Assembly: GCF_034627025.1 (NCBI RefSeq)
Contig: NZ_CP141050.1
Location: 744,001-808,000 of the forward strand
Origin: Microvirga lotononidis
GTDB lineage: Bacteria > Pseudomonadota > Alphaproteobacteria > Rhizobiales > Beijerinckiaceae
Reading direction: 5' to 3'
Length of the DNA stretch: 64,000 nucleotides
Position numbers and translations under genes: made by a program. The notes beneath the pieces are model-generated. The model was not told the origin of the DNA, did no database searches, and worked only from the letters and a program-made list of their open reading frames with translations. Of the stretch, positions 36,501-45,685 are shown piece after piece. The first letter of the stretch is position 1. Each line of letters starts with the position of its first letter.

Positions 36501-37154
36501 ATGCTCAGTAACATTCCTTCTTTGAATAAAGGATCAAGCTCTAATCCTCGGATCGTCTGCAAGAAGCGCCAGATCCTCGACGGTGCGCGACAGATCTTCC
36601 TCCAAAACGGCTATGCAGATGCCAGCATGGAGGAGATCGCCGTCCAGGCCGGGGTCTCGAAGGGCACGCTCTACAACCACTTCCGTAACAAAGATGACCT
36701 GTTCAAATCGCTGATCGACGTGGAAGCATCACGCGTCGCAGGAAAGCTGCCCTCCCCCAACCTGGAGGAGCCCAACTCAGTCTCTGCTCTTATGCCGATC
36801 GGAATTGCCATTCTTCAGGTCATGGACGACTCGACCACGGTGATGACCCTGCGCCTGATCATTGGAGCCGTCGGCCGGTTCCCCAATTTCGGTGAGGAGT
36901 TCCTGACGCGAAGCCTTGGTCCCACGGTCGAAAGGATTGCGGAGTATCTCGATACTCATGGGGCTGCTGGTGGCATCCAGATCCAGGACAGTCTTGCCAC
37001 AGCCGAACAGTTCACAAGGTGGTGTCTGGCGCATGCGGCGGAGCGCGTTCTCATGCCCGACCGTCCCCGGAATACGGGGGCGGATTGCTCCGCTTGGGTC
37101 AGGCAGGCGCTTCGTGCATCAGGAATTTCAGCCGGCGCGCATCATCATGCATGA
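36501..37154 (+). CDS. TetR/AcrR-family transcriptional regulator
   Basis: 217 residues. Helix-turn-helix: ILDGARQIFLQNGYADASMEEIAVQAGVSKGTLYNHFRNKDDLF; the C-terminal part resembles TetR_C AefR-like domains (LGPTVERIAEYLDTH). AGGA stands 6 nt before the ATG. It follows the efflux operon by 156 bases in the same direction and may be a second regulator of it or of unrelated genes. The stop overlaps two short downstream start codons. Confidence 0.92.
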   Translation: MLSNIPSLNKGSSSNPRIVCKKRQILDGARQIFLQNGYADASMEEIAVQAGVSKGTLYNHFRNKDDLFKSLIDVEASRVAGKLPSPNLEEPNSVSALMPIGIAILQVMDDSTTVMTLRLIIGAVGRFPNFGEEFLTRSLGPTVERIAEYLDTHGAAGGIQIQDSLATAEQFTRWCLAHAAERVLMPDRPRNTGADCSAWVRQALRASGISAGAHHHA

Positions 37155-37626
37155 CATCCCATTTGCTCTTACCCGTCGTCACCCTAGTGTTCTTCTGCGG
37201 CACCCTTCACGTCGCTCTCCTCTATTGGTCAGACGGCGGGACATCAGAAATTCCGCTCGCACTCGATTAAGTGGATGGCAGGGCCTACTCGCTTTTGGAG
37301 GTCTGATCGCGGCCTTGACTGGCGGTCTCGCAGTCCAAGCTGACGAATTCAACCCTCTGATCGTCTATGAGGAGGCGAGAGTTTTGAACGATCAATGGCA
37401 GGCCTGTGCCGCGACCTTCATCAACGGGAGACTCCAGGCGAACCAGACGGAGGAGCGGCTTGCGGAGCAAGCACTTGATCGATGCCGTGCAAGGCAGGAC
37501 GGTCTGAACCGTTTTCTGATCAAGCGGATCGGCAGGACCAGCTCCAGTAATGTAGTTGCGCTTCTGCGCGAGAAGTATCGATCCGGGTTGATTGCCGCCA
37601 TCGCCGAACTGAGATCACGCGAGTAG
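37147..37626 (+). CDS. Probable exported small protein, unknown function, start uncertain
   Basis: The C-terminal 110 residues look real: a hydrophobic LLAFGGLIAALTGGLAVQA segment like a signal peptide, then a helical mature part DEFNPLIVYEEARVLNDQWQACAATFINGRLQANQT with two Cys. ATG at 37147 is the first start in frame after the tetR helix-turn-helix gene and overlaps its end; a GTG further on is also possible. A competing 39-codon frame, MTSHLLLPVVTLVFFCGTLHV (37151-37270), looks like a tiny membrane protein. Only one of the two need be real. Confidence 0.55.
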   Translation: MHDIPFALTRRHPSVLLRHPSRRSPLLVRRRDIRNSARTRLSGWQGLLAFGGLIAALTGGLAVQADEFNPLIVYEEARVLNDQWQACAATFINGRLQANQTEERLAEQALDRCRARQDGLNRFLIKRIGRTSSSNVVALLREKYRSGLIAAIAELRSRE

Positions 37627-37705
37627 TCCTGGCAGGCCGACAGCTTGAAGATATCAAGGTGTTCGAATCCGTTTGACGGCAGCTCGGTCAGCACGCCCCT
37701 TGCCA

Positions 37706-38260
37706 CTAGTTGATCGCCACTCCGGGATAGATCAACATAATGATGTTGAGAATGAGGTTACCTCCGATCCAGTATCTGACGATCAGTTCCATGAGAAGGG
37801 CCCGCATCACCGTCAGCCAAGCCGGACAAGGGCGGGCAACCCTAAAGCCGGCCACCATCGAACCAATGTCCATGACCGAGTTGATGACACTGTTGCCATA
37901 ATATTCGAGAGCGATATTTGTCGCCCGATAGCGGTCAATGACCGTGTCTGTATTTTGGGCAACCTCCCACGCGCACTCGGGTCCGAGGACGACCAAGCGC
38001 GCCACGTCGCGCGGGGGCGACCTCTTTCGCACCTAACCGGTAAGCGACGTTGCACCATAGAGCAGGAAGCCGTGGATGATGGGGGGCGGAGTGTACCAGT
38101 CCGTCAGGTGCTGAGAATTGCCTGAGTGGTTGATCGTCCCATGCCACAGCTCAATCGTACCGCGCCTGCCGATCGGGGTCGGACCCATAACTAGCAGGAC
38201 GTCCGCCGTGAGCACGATCAGGCACAGGGCAAGACCCGCAAAAAGCGCGACGGCGTCATC
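37706..38260 (-). pseudogene. DUF2585 (UPF0314) membrane protein interrupted by in-frame TAG
   Basis: The frame reads ELWHGTINHSGNSQHLTDWYTPPPIIHGFLLYG, then a TAG at 38033-38035, then in the same frame CAWEVAQNTDTVIDRYRATNIALEYYGNSVINSVMDIGSMVAGF and a membrane C-terminus. Both halves match the order in the DUF2585/UPF0314 family known from Hyphomicrobiales. No start codon with a good N-terminus was found. It follows the DUF900 hydrolase by about 40 bases. Probably a decayed copy. Confidence 0.8.
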
Positions 38261-38302
38261 TTGACATGACCCACCTTTTACAAGTCTGATCAGATTAGCT
38301 GC

Positions 38303-39433
38303 TCAGCGGTCGACAGGCTCCAACGTCGACGTTGCGGTTCTGAACACGAACACGCCGGGCCCAGCATAGTGCCTCTTCAGCGGGTCTTCGATTTGACTAT
38401 GAAATTTTGAGTAGAGTGCTACCATCGCGGCGAAGCGCGCGTGCCCGAGGCCGTCAGCCGTCGTCAATTCCGAGATATCCACAACCCGAGCGCCAAATCG
38501 CCTGGCCGCAGCCTGAACCCATGGATCATGCACATCATCTGCGCCGACACGCCGGCCGCCGCTGATAATGCGAGAGAGCAGCAAAGCGGTGTCATCACGC
38601 GACACCAGCAGCGTGAGTGGGCGAGGAAGCTGACCGATGATCTCAAGCTGACGGACCATCTCGGCGACGTCGATATCCGGAGCAGCCAATATGACGTTCG
38701 AAAATTGCTGGAACTTAGCTTGACGATGCTCTCGGCTCATTTTCGCCAGCGTCTCCATTGTAAGCCATCCTCCCATGCTGTGTGCCACCAATACAATCTG
38801 CGTGCGTGGTCGCTCAGCCAAAATCTCAATTGTCCTTGCGAGGCCCTCCGTTGACGCCGCTGCCGCTGCTCGGTCCGCGTTGTAGCTAAGCGGAGTCGCC
38901 TTGGACGGCCAGGCAAAAACTACCGCGACCCGTTGATCGTGAGCATCCGCGGTGATCTGCGCGAGCCGGTAAACTGCTTCTTGAAAGCTGTTGTTATATC
39001 CATGAACGAAAAGCCGGATGGATCGTCGATTGCCGCCCGCCCACTTGATGCTGGTGCGAAACTCAGCCTCCGAGAGGTGCGCTGCCTCAATTGTGACGAA
39101 ATCGGTGGCGGGGTTAGGTGGGTCACTCGGCCACTCGATGGCATCGGTTCGGTGCGCTGGTGGGATGGAGATCACGTACCGGGCAAAGCGAAGCGTCTGC
39201 GATTGCCCGGTATCGAAAGCCGTCGCTAATCGCAGGTCTGGCGTTCGAAGTGTCGCAACAAAGATCGTGACCATCCTGCCACTACCCATGGCATCTGCAG
39301 GCCTCAGGACTTCGGGTCCGGGCCGTGTGACACATGCGGCGAGTGCTACCATGAGCGCAGCGATCATAACCCCGCGAAAGAGGTCCGGCCAACCTCCACC
39401 GATAGGGCTCGTCCTTCCTTCGTAAAGAGCCAC
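38303..39433 (-). CDS. DUF900-type alpha/beta hydrolase lipoprotein
   Basis: 376 residues. N-terminal signal with lipobox (ALMVALAACVT), so probably a lipoprotein. The hydrolase part has LFVHGYNNSFQEAVYRLAQI, VFAWPSKATPLSYNADR and the nucleophile elbow VAHSMGGWL, as in DUF900 proteins; D in AAPDIDVAEM and a later His complete the picture. Substrate unknown. Start is GTG supported by GGAGGAG 8 nt upstream. Confidence 0.9.
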   Translation of the reverse strand: MALYEGRTSPIGGGWPDLFRGVMIAALMVALAACVTRPGPEVLRPADAMGSGRMVTIFVATLRTPDLRLATAFDTGQSQTLRFARYVISIPPAHRTDAIEWPSDPPNPATDFVTIEAAHLSEAEFRTSIKWAGGNRRSIRLFVHGYNNSFQEAVYRLAQITADAHDQRVAVVFAWPSKATPLSYNADRAAAAASTEGLARTIEILAERPRTQIVLVAHSMGGWLTMETLAKMSREHRQAKFQQFSNVILAAPDIDVAEMVRQLEIIGQLPRPLTLLVSRDDTALLLSRIISGGRRVGADDVHDPWVQAAARRFGARVVDISELTTADGLGHARFAAMVALYSKFHSQIEDPLKRHYAGPGVFVFRTATSTLEPVDR

Positions 39434-39841
39434 CTGCCACTCCTCCCGCCATCATTTTGGATGGCGTCCCTCAAGCCAATCTCAGCCTCATTCCTGGCAA
39501 TCTTGGAACGCGGAAGGCCTCCGCTCGTGGGACGTACTTTCCTTTGCAGGAGGTTGTCCGAGCTCCTTTTAAGGACCAACGAACGTTGTCGCACCTGCGC
39601 TTCCTTGTGCCGACAATCACCATTCAATATCGGAAGGCGATCGGCTATCAACTGAAAGTCGACACTCTCCTATGCGAGAGCATAGGCAGACCTTGCGCCC
39701 TACTTCCTTTCATAACCCGCCATCTAGTCGTCTTACTCTTTAGCACGTCCCAAACGTTACCTGTAGAAGACACGAGGGTATGATCTTGATCCGGCTTAGG
39801 TCACCTTGAAATCGAGGTCCACTCGATCCAGTTCGGCGGGA
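39434..39841. other. Intergenic stretch, no gene seen
   Basis: About 410 bases ahead of the hydrolase lipoprotein gene and beside an IS630 remnant. No convincing frame or repeat. Confidence 0.45.
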
Positions 39842-40546
39842 TGAAACATGTCGATATGCGCAAGTTGCCAGCAGCCGCTCAAGAGGAGCGTCGCCGGCAG
39901 GTCGTCGGCCTCGTTAAAGCGGCCGGACTTATAAGGCCATGGTTGCACAGGTGGGCCTGACCCGCACCGGCGTGTTCGATATCTGCCGCGGCTTCGCCGA
40001 GCAGGGCCTGACCGGATTGGTCCGTGGACCGCGGGGCCCGGCATCCGGTACGAGTCGGTTTCTCGAGGTCGAGCAGGAGGCGCAGATCCGCGCTCTGATC
40101 CGCCGGCACACGCCCGAGCAACTCGGCCTGCCCTTCGCCCTGTGGAGCCGGGCTGCGGTGCAGATGCTGATCGAGCGGCACTGTAGCGTCGGGCTGGCGG
40201 TGCGCACCATCAGCACCTATTTGGCACGCGGGGGCTTCACGGCCCAGAACGGCAAGGTGTTCCTCATCTGGGACAACCTGCCGGTCCCTCGTGCCCGGGC
40301 GCGGCAGGATTGGTTGGCTGAGCACACGGAGCAGATCGAGGCCTTCTACCTGCCTCCCTTCAGCCGCGAGCCCGACCCAGACGAGGGTCTGAACGCCGAC
40401 CTGAAGCAAGCCGCGACCGCAAGCCGCCCGCTCGCAGCAAGCCCGAACTCAAATGCACTGTCATCAGCTAGATGCGTCGGCTCGCCAAGTTGCCCGACCG
40501 GATCCGCAGCTACTTTGGGCATTCATCCTTCCGTTATGCCGCGTAG
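39842..40546 (+). pseudogene. IS630-family transposase remnant
   Basis: The helix-turn-helix part is split: MKHVDMRKLPAAAQEERRRQVVGLVKAAG in one frame, then MVAQVGLTRTGVFDICRGFAEQGL in another from about 39935. The central catalytic part between YLARGGFT and KVFLIWDNLPV is deleted. After DEGLNADLKQA the frame shifts again to RKPPARSKPELK, meets a TAG, and ends SKLPDRIRSYFGHSSFRYAA-like at 40546. Non-functional. Confidence 0.88.
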
Positions 40547-41163
40547 TTCAAGATCGCCCGAGCCTGATCAATAATACGTAGACTGACGTCTGATCGAGCC
40601 GTCGCTGAGCGTGTGTCGATCTATACGACGGACAAATCCCTATAGACCACCGGATAGCTATGTTTGGGGGGTAATTTCTCTAAGCTCTAGATAAATGCTT
40701 GGGTTACATGGAAATGGGTTCCAGGCACTTCTACCCGTGGGGGCAACTACGGGCCGGCGGGCTGCGCTACTGCAAATACAAAGTAGCGCGGTCCTGATCT
40801 CCGGCGCCTCGCTGTGGGTCAGCGGCTGGTAATGCCAGGGACTCGGGTCATCTACTCGGGGATGGCCCACCATATGAGACAGGCGTCCTGCAGATCAGTC
40901 CCGTCACAACTAAGAACCGACAGGGCCAGCTTTCGGTTCCAAGACTTATCTCTCATGCGCAAGATGGATGCTGACGAGATTCAAGGAGAACCGAATTAGG
41001 GAGAATCTAGGTACGACGCGGAAACACCACGCTGCAGTCCCAAAGCCTCGTAAGTTCTCGGTGTAGCCTCGGTGCGAGGTAAAGGTCCGTCTGCGATCAA
41101 TGGTCCCAGATTCGGTCGCCAGCGCTGAGGCCAAGAAAAATCGGCCAGAAAGAGAAACCGGAA
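40547..41163. other. Intergenic stretch, no gene seen
   Basis: About 620 bases between the IS630 remnant and a hydrolase gene. Lower-GC and without a plausible coding frame; nothing recognisable. Confidence 0.45.
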
Positions 41164-41964
41164 GTGCCAAGCCAACGATTCGATTTCCAGAGTTCGAAGG
41201 AGAATAAGCTATCAGGACTTGTCGAGCATCCCGAGACTACGCCCCTGGGCTGGGCGATTCTTGCGCATTGCTTCACTTGCGGCAAGGATAGTCTCGCCGC
41301 CACACGCTTGGCTCGGGGCCTTGCGTATGCCGGGATTGGTGTCCTTAGATTCGATTTCGCCGGAATCGGCAAAAGCGGCGGTGATTTCGCAGAGACAACT
41401 TTTTCGGCTGACGTTGATGATCTAGCGGCTGCCGCTGAAGCAATGACAGCTGCTGGCATGCCTCCGTCGGTGCTTATCGGGCATAGCTTGGGCGGAGCAG
41501 CAGTACTGGCAGCCGCAGACAAAATTCGAACTGCGCGAGCAGTCGCGACAATAGCGGCTCCAGCTCGTGTTGCCGATATCCTGCGTCAATTCGATAAAGG
41601 GGCCCTTGAGAGGATTAGGTCCGATGGCGAAGCCGAGGTGTATCTAGCTGGTCGTCCGTACATCGTCCGTCAGTCTTTCGTTGATGATGTCCAGAATTAT
41701 GACTTGAAGCAGCATGTCGAACGTCTTCACCTGCCGTTGTTGATTATGCATGCACCGAATGACGATACAGTTGAGCTGTCAAACGCTTCGAGTATCTTTG
41801 CATCCGCCAAACATCCGAGGAGCTTTGTCTCACTTGGTGACGCGGATCATTTGCTCGCCCAGCCCGCCGAAGCCCAGCTTGCTGCTAGAGTGATCGCAGC
41901 GTGGGCTGACCGCTATTTGGCGGGCTTTTCGGCTCGACTGTTCAACGTCGAACGATCCGGTTGA
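41164..41964 (+). CDS. Alpha/beta hydrolase (serine aminopeptidase-like)
   Basis: 266 residues. ILAHCFTCGKDSLAATRLARGLAYAGIGVLRFDFAGIGKSGG is typical of the hydrolase half found in alpha/beta hydrolase-OsmC fusions; the nucleophile sits in LIGHSLGGAAVL, the acid in HAPNDDTV and the His in DADHLL. No OsmC domain follows, so it is the free-standing type. The start is GTG without a strong ribosome site. Base use looks less GC-rich than most neighbours, hinting at separate origin. Confidence 0.88.
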   Translation: MPSQRFDFQSSKENKLSGLVEHPETTPLGWAILAHCFTCGKDSLAATRLARGLAYAGIGVLRFDFAGIGKSGGDFAETTFSADVDDLAAAAEAMTAAGMPPSVLIGHSLGGAAVLAAADKIRTARAVATIAAPARVADILRQFDKGALERIRSDGEAEVYLAGRPYIVRQSFVDDVQNYDLKQHVERLHLPLLIMHAPNDDTVELSNASSIFASAKHPRSFVSLGDADHLLAQPAEAQLAARVIAAWADRYLAGFSARLFNVERSG

Positions 41965-42601
41965 GACGTCTCTTAGGCAACCAACGAGGGAGTTTCCCAA
42001 CTTGCGACGCGCAGTAGCAAGCATCGCTTCATTTCCGATGAGCCAGTCAGCGTCGGCGGCGTTAGGGGCGCTCTCTTCCCTTTTATGAAGCTGCCTCGGC
42101 TGGCCTCGTAACCTGCGCCACGATAACAATGCGGTTGTACGCGCAGCGACAGGGATTACCGCTTTCCGCTCCACTCGCCTCACAACCAAACACAGGAGTT
42201 TCCTTGTACGTCAATAGTAGAGATCAAGCTAGTCAGTGCACAGCGGTGCCTTAACCGCCTTGCTTTCCAGCGTCTGGTGAAAGTCGTGAGGTGCACTGTG
42301 CGTTACGTTGGCAGTTCGCCACTCGCCAAACCACGATAAAATCTGTTGGCGTGTTTTTGTGACGTTCCATCGCGTGCAGCAGTACCCCGCAGTCAACGGC
42401 ATCGTTCGGCGCGCGAGAGCCTCTGCTCCTTTACCAGCCTCTTCACAACGATTCGTCGCTGCGGTCCGCTGAGAGCACAGTAGCATTAGGTCGAGTACCG
42501 AGTATGCCCAAGGATAGCTCGACCGCGAACACGCTTCAACATAGCGTCAATGACGTGGCTCATGATCGACAAGCCTCGATCACGCAAAGCAGGAGCGCAT
42601 G
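41965..42601. other. Intergenic stretch, no gene seen
   Basis: About 640 bases with no coding frame that has both a ribosome site and recognisable sequence. It holds the promoter of the following metallo-hydrolase gene. Confidence 0.45.
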
Positions 42602-43564
42602 ATGCCTGAAACAAAACCCCGTGCGATTAGTCAGCAGGAGACAAACATGAACTTGGACAACACCTCGCCCACCGTTAGACGTGGGCCCGAAGAGTTGGTT
42701 CCGTCGCGCTATGCGGTACGAGTGGGTGAGATTGACGTGCTGGTGGTCAGCGATGGGGTGCTGCCGCTTCCGACCGAGATGTTGGGATACAACGCTGACG
42801 CGGCTACGCGAGCGGCCTGGCTGAACGACATGTTCTTGCCATCGGACGCTTTCGATTGGGCGCTGAACGTGGTCATGGTCCGTAGCGGCAATCAGACCAT
42901 ACTCATCGACGCTGGGCTGGGATTAGACCCGAACTTGAACTTGCCGCGGGCCGGGCAATTGATCAAGCGACTGGAATCGGCCGGCATGGACCTTGCCTCG
43001 GTGACCGACGTAGTACTTACCCACATGCACATGGACCACATCGGCGGGCTCCTCGTCGAAGGAGTGAAGGACCGGCTACGTCCGGACCTGCGGATTCATG
43101 TGGCCGCTGCCGAGGTCAAGTTTTGGGAGTCGCCCGACTTCACCCATGTCCACATGCCGCCAGGGTTCCCAGACGCGCTTAGAGCCACCGCCAAGCGGTT
43201 CGTGGAAGAGTACCGCAGCCAACTGGTGCAGTTCGATGAGGAGCACGAGGTGGCGCCGGGCGTGGTTGTCCGTCGCACCGGCGGCCACACTCCCGGGCAC
43301 AGCGTAGTCCGCCTAGCATCCGGCGGCGACCGCCTGACGTTTGCCGGCGACGCTGTTTTCGCGGTCGGGTTCGACCATCCCGACTGGCACAACGGCTTCG
43401 AGCACGACCCCGAGGAGGCGGCCCGCGTCCGCGTCCGCCTTTTGAAGGAACTGGCGGCGACGGGCGAACAGTTGGTGGCTACTCACCTGCCGTTCCCTTC
43501 CGTCGGCCGGGTGGCGGTCGACGGCGACGCTTTCCGTTGGGTGCCGGTCTACTGGGATTACTGA
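42602..43564 (+). CDS. MBL-fold metallo-hydrolase
   Basis: 320 residues with the metallo-beta-lactamase fold: LTHMHMDHIGG (HxHxDH zinc ligands), GGHTPGHSV, and FAGDAVF with the bridging Asp; a late His is in ATHLPFPSVGR. Such enzymes hydrolyse lactones, thioesters or similar; the general layout resembles quorum-quenching-type lactonases but the substrate cannot be told. AGGAG stands 6 nt before the ATG at 42602; a second AGGAG supports an in-frame ATG at 42647 (MNLDNTSP), so two starts compete. Confidence 0.9.
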   Translation: MPETKPRAISQQETNMNLDNTSPTVRRGPEELVPSRYAVRVGEIDVLVVSDGVLPLPTEMLGYNADAATRAAWLNDMFLPSDAFDWALNVVMVRSGNQTILIDAGLGLDPNLNLPRAGQLIKRLESAGMDLASVTDVVLTHMHMDHIGGLLVEGVKDRLRPDLRIHVAAAEVKFWESPDFTHVHMPPGFPDALRATAKRFVEEYRSQLVQFDEEHEVAPGVVVRRTGGHTPGHSVVRLASGGDRLTFAGDAVFAVGFDHPDWHNGFEHDPEEAARVRVRLLKELAATGEQLVATHLPFPSVGRVAVDGDAFRWVPVYWDY

Positions 43565-43881
43565 CCATTTGTTGGGTTAGGTCGGAACCAGACGACTGCA
43601 TGTGATCGGACAGCGGGTCGATTGCTGCCCTGTGTGACACCGCCGGTATCTTAGCCAGCCTAGAATCCGGCTCCTCTACCGCGAGCAGGTTAACCTGCTC
43701 GCGCCTGTGCCGCACCGGCTTTTGCTCCAGCGTCATGCTGGTACAAGGGCTAAACTCAGGACAGATTCGACATGTCAAGTGGCGCGTTATGGGAGGTCTG
43801 TAGAGTGTCCCCACGCCGTTCTGCTTTTCGGCCACAACCCTCTGTTCGACCGATGCCCGGCATCATCTGATAGTTCGCTAC
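43565..43881. other. Intergenic stretch with decayed IS30 5' end
   Basis: About 320 bases before the readable part of the IS30 transposase. No intact frame; the missing helix-turn-helix part of the transposase would belong here. Confidence 0.4.
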
Positions 43882-44802
43882 ATATACCGGGAGATCAAAC
43901 GGAACTGGGTTCACGATGAAGAGCCGTTGTATCGCGGCTATTTCCATGTGGCCGCCGACATGCAAGCCCGCGCCCGGCGTCAGCGTCTGGGCAAACTCTC
44001 CCGCAAACCGGTGCTCGCGGTCTATGTCATGGATCGCCTCAAAGCTGGATGGTCGCCAGAGCAGATTGCTGGCCGTCTGCGGGCATCCGGTGCTCCTGAA
44101 CGGTTGTCGCACGAGACGATCTACCGGTTCGTCTACAGCTCCCAAGGACAAAAGCTCGGGTTGTACCAGGATCTGCCCATGGCACGGCGCCGGCGGCGTG
44201 TGCGCTACCAGCGCAAACCTCGCGGCCTTTTCATTCCGGCGAGTAACACCATCGAGCAGCGTCCACCGGAGATCGCAGCCCGCACCAGCTTTGGTCACTG
44301 GGAAGGCGATCTGATGATGTTTCGCAAGGAGCTGGGCAAGCACAACCTTACGTCACTTACGGAGCGCCAGAGCCGTTACACGATCCTGACCCGCAACCGA
44401 GATCGCAACTCGACAGGGGTCATGACCGGCATGATCGAGAAGCTGAAAGTCCTGCCGGAGACGGCGCGTCTGTCGATCACGTTCGACCGCGGGACGGAGT
44501 TTGCCTATTACCCGTTGCTCAAGCAGAGGCTCGGCATGGACAGCTATTTCTGCAAGCCACAGGCCCCCTGGCAGAAAGGCACGGTCGAGAACACCAATGG
44601 CCGGGTTCGGCGCTTTCTGGCACGGGACGCGGACATTGCCACTTTGCCCGAGGAGGCTCTGCTTGAGATCTGTGATCGGCTCAACGGGACACCGCGCAAG
44701 TGCCTGGGCTATCGCACACCCAAAGAGGTCCTGATGAGTTCTCTGGATCCGGGACTGCCGGAGCTGTGCAACCCTGATCAGCTCCGCCCCGGCAGTCCCT
44801 GA
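43882..44802 (+). pseudogene. IS30-family transposase, N-terminus decayed
   Basis: From 43882 the frame reads YREIKRNWVHDEEPLYRGYFHVAADMQ, the end of the IS30 DNA-binding part, then MDRLKAGWSPEQIAGRL and the catalytic core: FGHWEGDLM, ITFDRGTEFAYY and KGTVENTNGRVRRFL carry the D, D and E residues. The usual 40-60 N-terminal residues and a start codon are missing or scrambled, though a TTG at 43927 could start a shortened protein. The core is otherwise intact, so decay is recent. Confidence 0.85.
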
Positions 44803-44856
44803 CCGACCGGGAACCGATGCCCGCCAACCGTCGCACTTCGGCTTGATTCCACAGCG

Positions 44857-45459
44857 TCATCTCCCCTCAAGGAAGGATCGCAGCGGAGCGTCTGACCAGA
44901 CCTGGATTTCGATGTATTTTTCGAAGGGGCGCTGAGAGTAACCGTCATATCCGTGCTCATCCACATCACTAGGCAGGCCGTACTCTTGGACAAGGGCTGG
45001 CAACTCTTCGAGCCTGAAGGCTTTCTCGTGATAGGGCTTTGGTTCGTATGGAAGGCTGAATTGAGGGCCATAGGCCATGGCCGTAAAGCTGTCAGGGTAA
45101 GTTGCGCTCGTTACATGCGTCGGGAGTTGGGACAGGGGAATGCGAAGCTCCCGGGTATCTGGACTGAGCCCCTTGAACCACTCAGATTGCCCCAGGATCA
45201 GATAGTGAGGTGCATGACGCTCCGGCTGGCCTCCCACCTCAATGAAGAGCCGTCGCAACTTTGTCTCTGTTAGCCGCCTCAACTCCATGTAGCGCCGTCC
45301 GAAGATCCGTTTGGACGAGCCGGAAGCCCCTTGCCGGTTAAGTTCGCTCAGGACCCGGACCAGCTCGGCTTCCGACAGGTCTGAGAGGTTCAGGAAGGGA
45401 CAACGGGAGCCAAGGTAATAGTGGGTGGCAAAGGAAGGCATATTGGTTGATGCAGTCAT
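44857..45459 (-). CDS. Protein of unknown function
   Basis: 200 residues, soluble, no signal peptide. Notable parts are THYYLGSRCPFLNLSDLSEAE near the start and an aromatic, proline-rich C-terminal half (YGPQFSLPYEPKPYHEKAF). Sequence character is that of a genuine protein: ordered, with mixed charges. Only a GGTGA lies before the ATG. It sits between the IS30 remnant and the secretion locus and is transcribed in the direction of the virB operon, 226 bases after its end, so it may be passenger cargo. Confidence 0.75.
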   Translation of the reverse strand: MTASTNMPSFATHYYLGSRCPFLNLSDLSEAELVRVLSELNRQGASGSSKRIFGRRYMELRRLTETKLRRLFIEVGGQPERHAPHYLILGQSEWFKGLSPDTRELRIPLSQLPTHVTSATYPDSFTAMAYGPQFSLPYEPKPYHEKAFRLEELPALVQEYGLPSDVDEHGYDGYSQRPFEKYIEIQVWSDAPLRSFLEGR

Positions 45460-45685
45460 GGGTCACCAGAGTCGGAAGGGTGCCCAGGCGAGCGGCATCA
45501 TCGATCTGCGCTCCCCGGTGGTATCCACCTCGGTCGCCAGTCACGCAGACAGTCCATTGTGAAGGGCAGCGAGGACGATAGCAAGTCTGATCCAAGTCCC
45601 TCCGCCCTGCCCTTCGACTGACCTGTCTATTTGGCAGGAAGCGGGACATTTCTATCTTGCATTGGCACGGTTTTTAGGGCGCGGC

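Noticed and set aside
20257..38035. Several in-frame TAG stops (20257, 38033, and one in the IS630 remnant) as evidence of amber recoding
   Set aside because: Two lie in clearly decaying genes and one in an unknown gene; many normal genes here end in TAG, so ordinary decay is the simpler reading.
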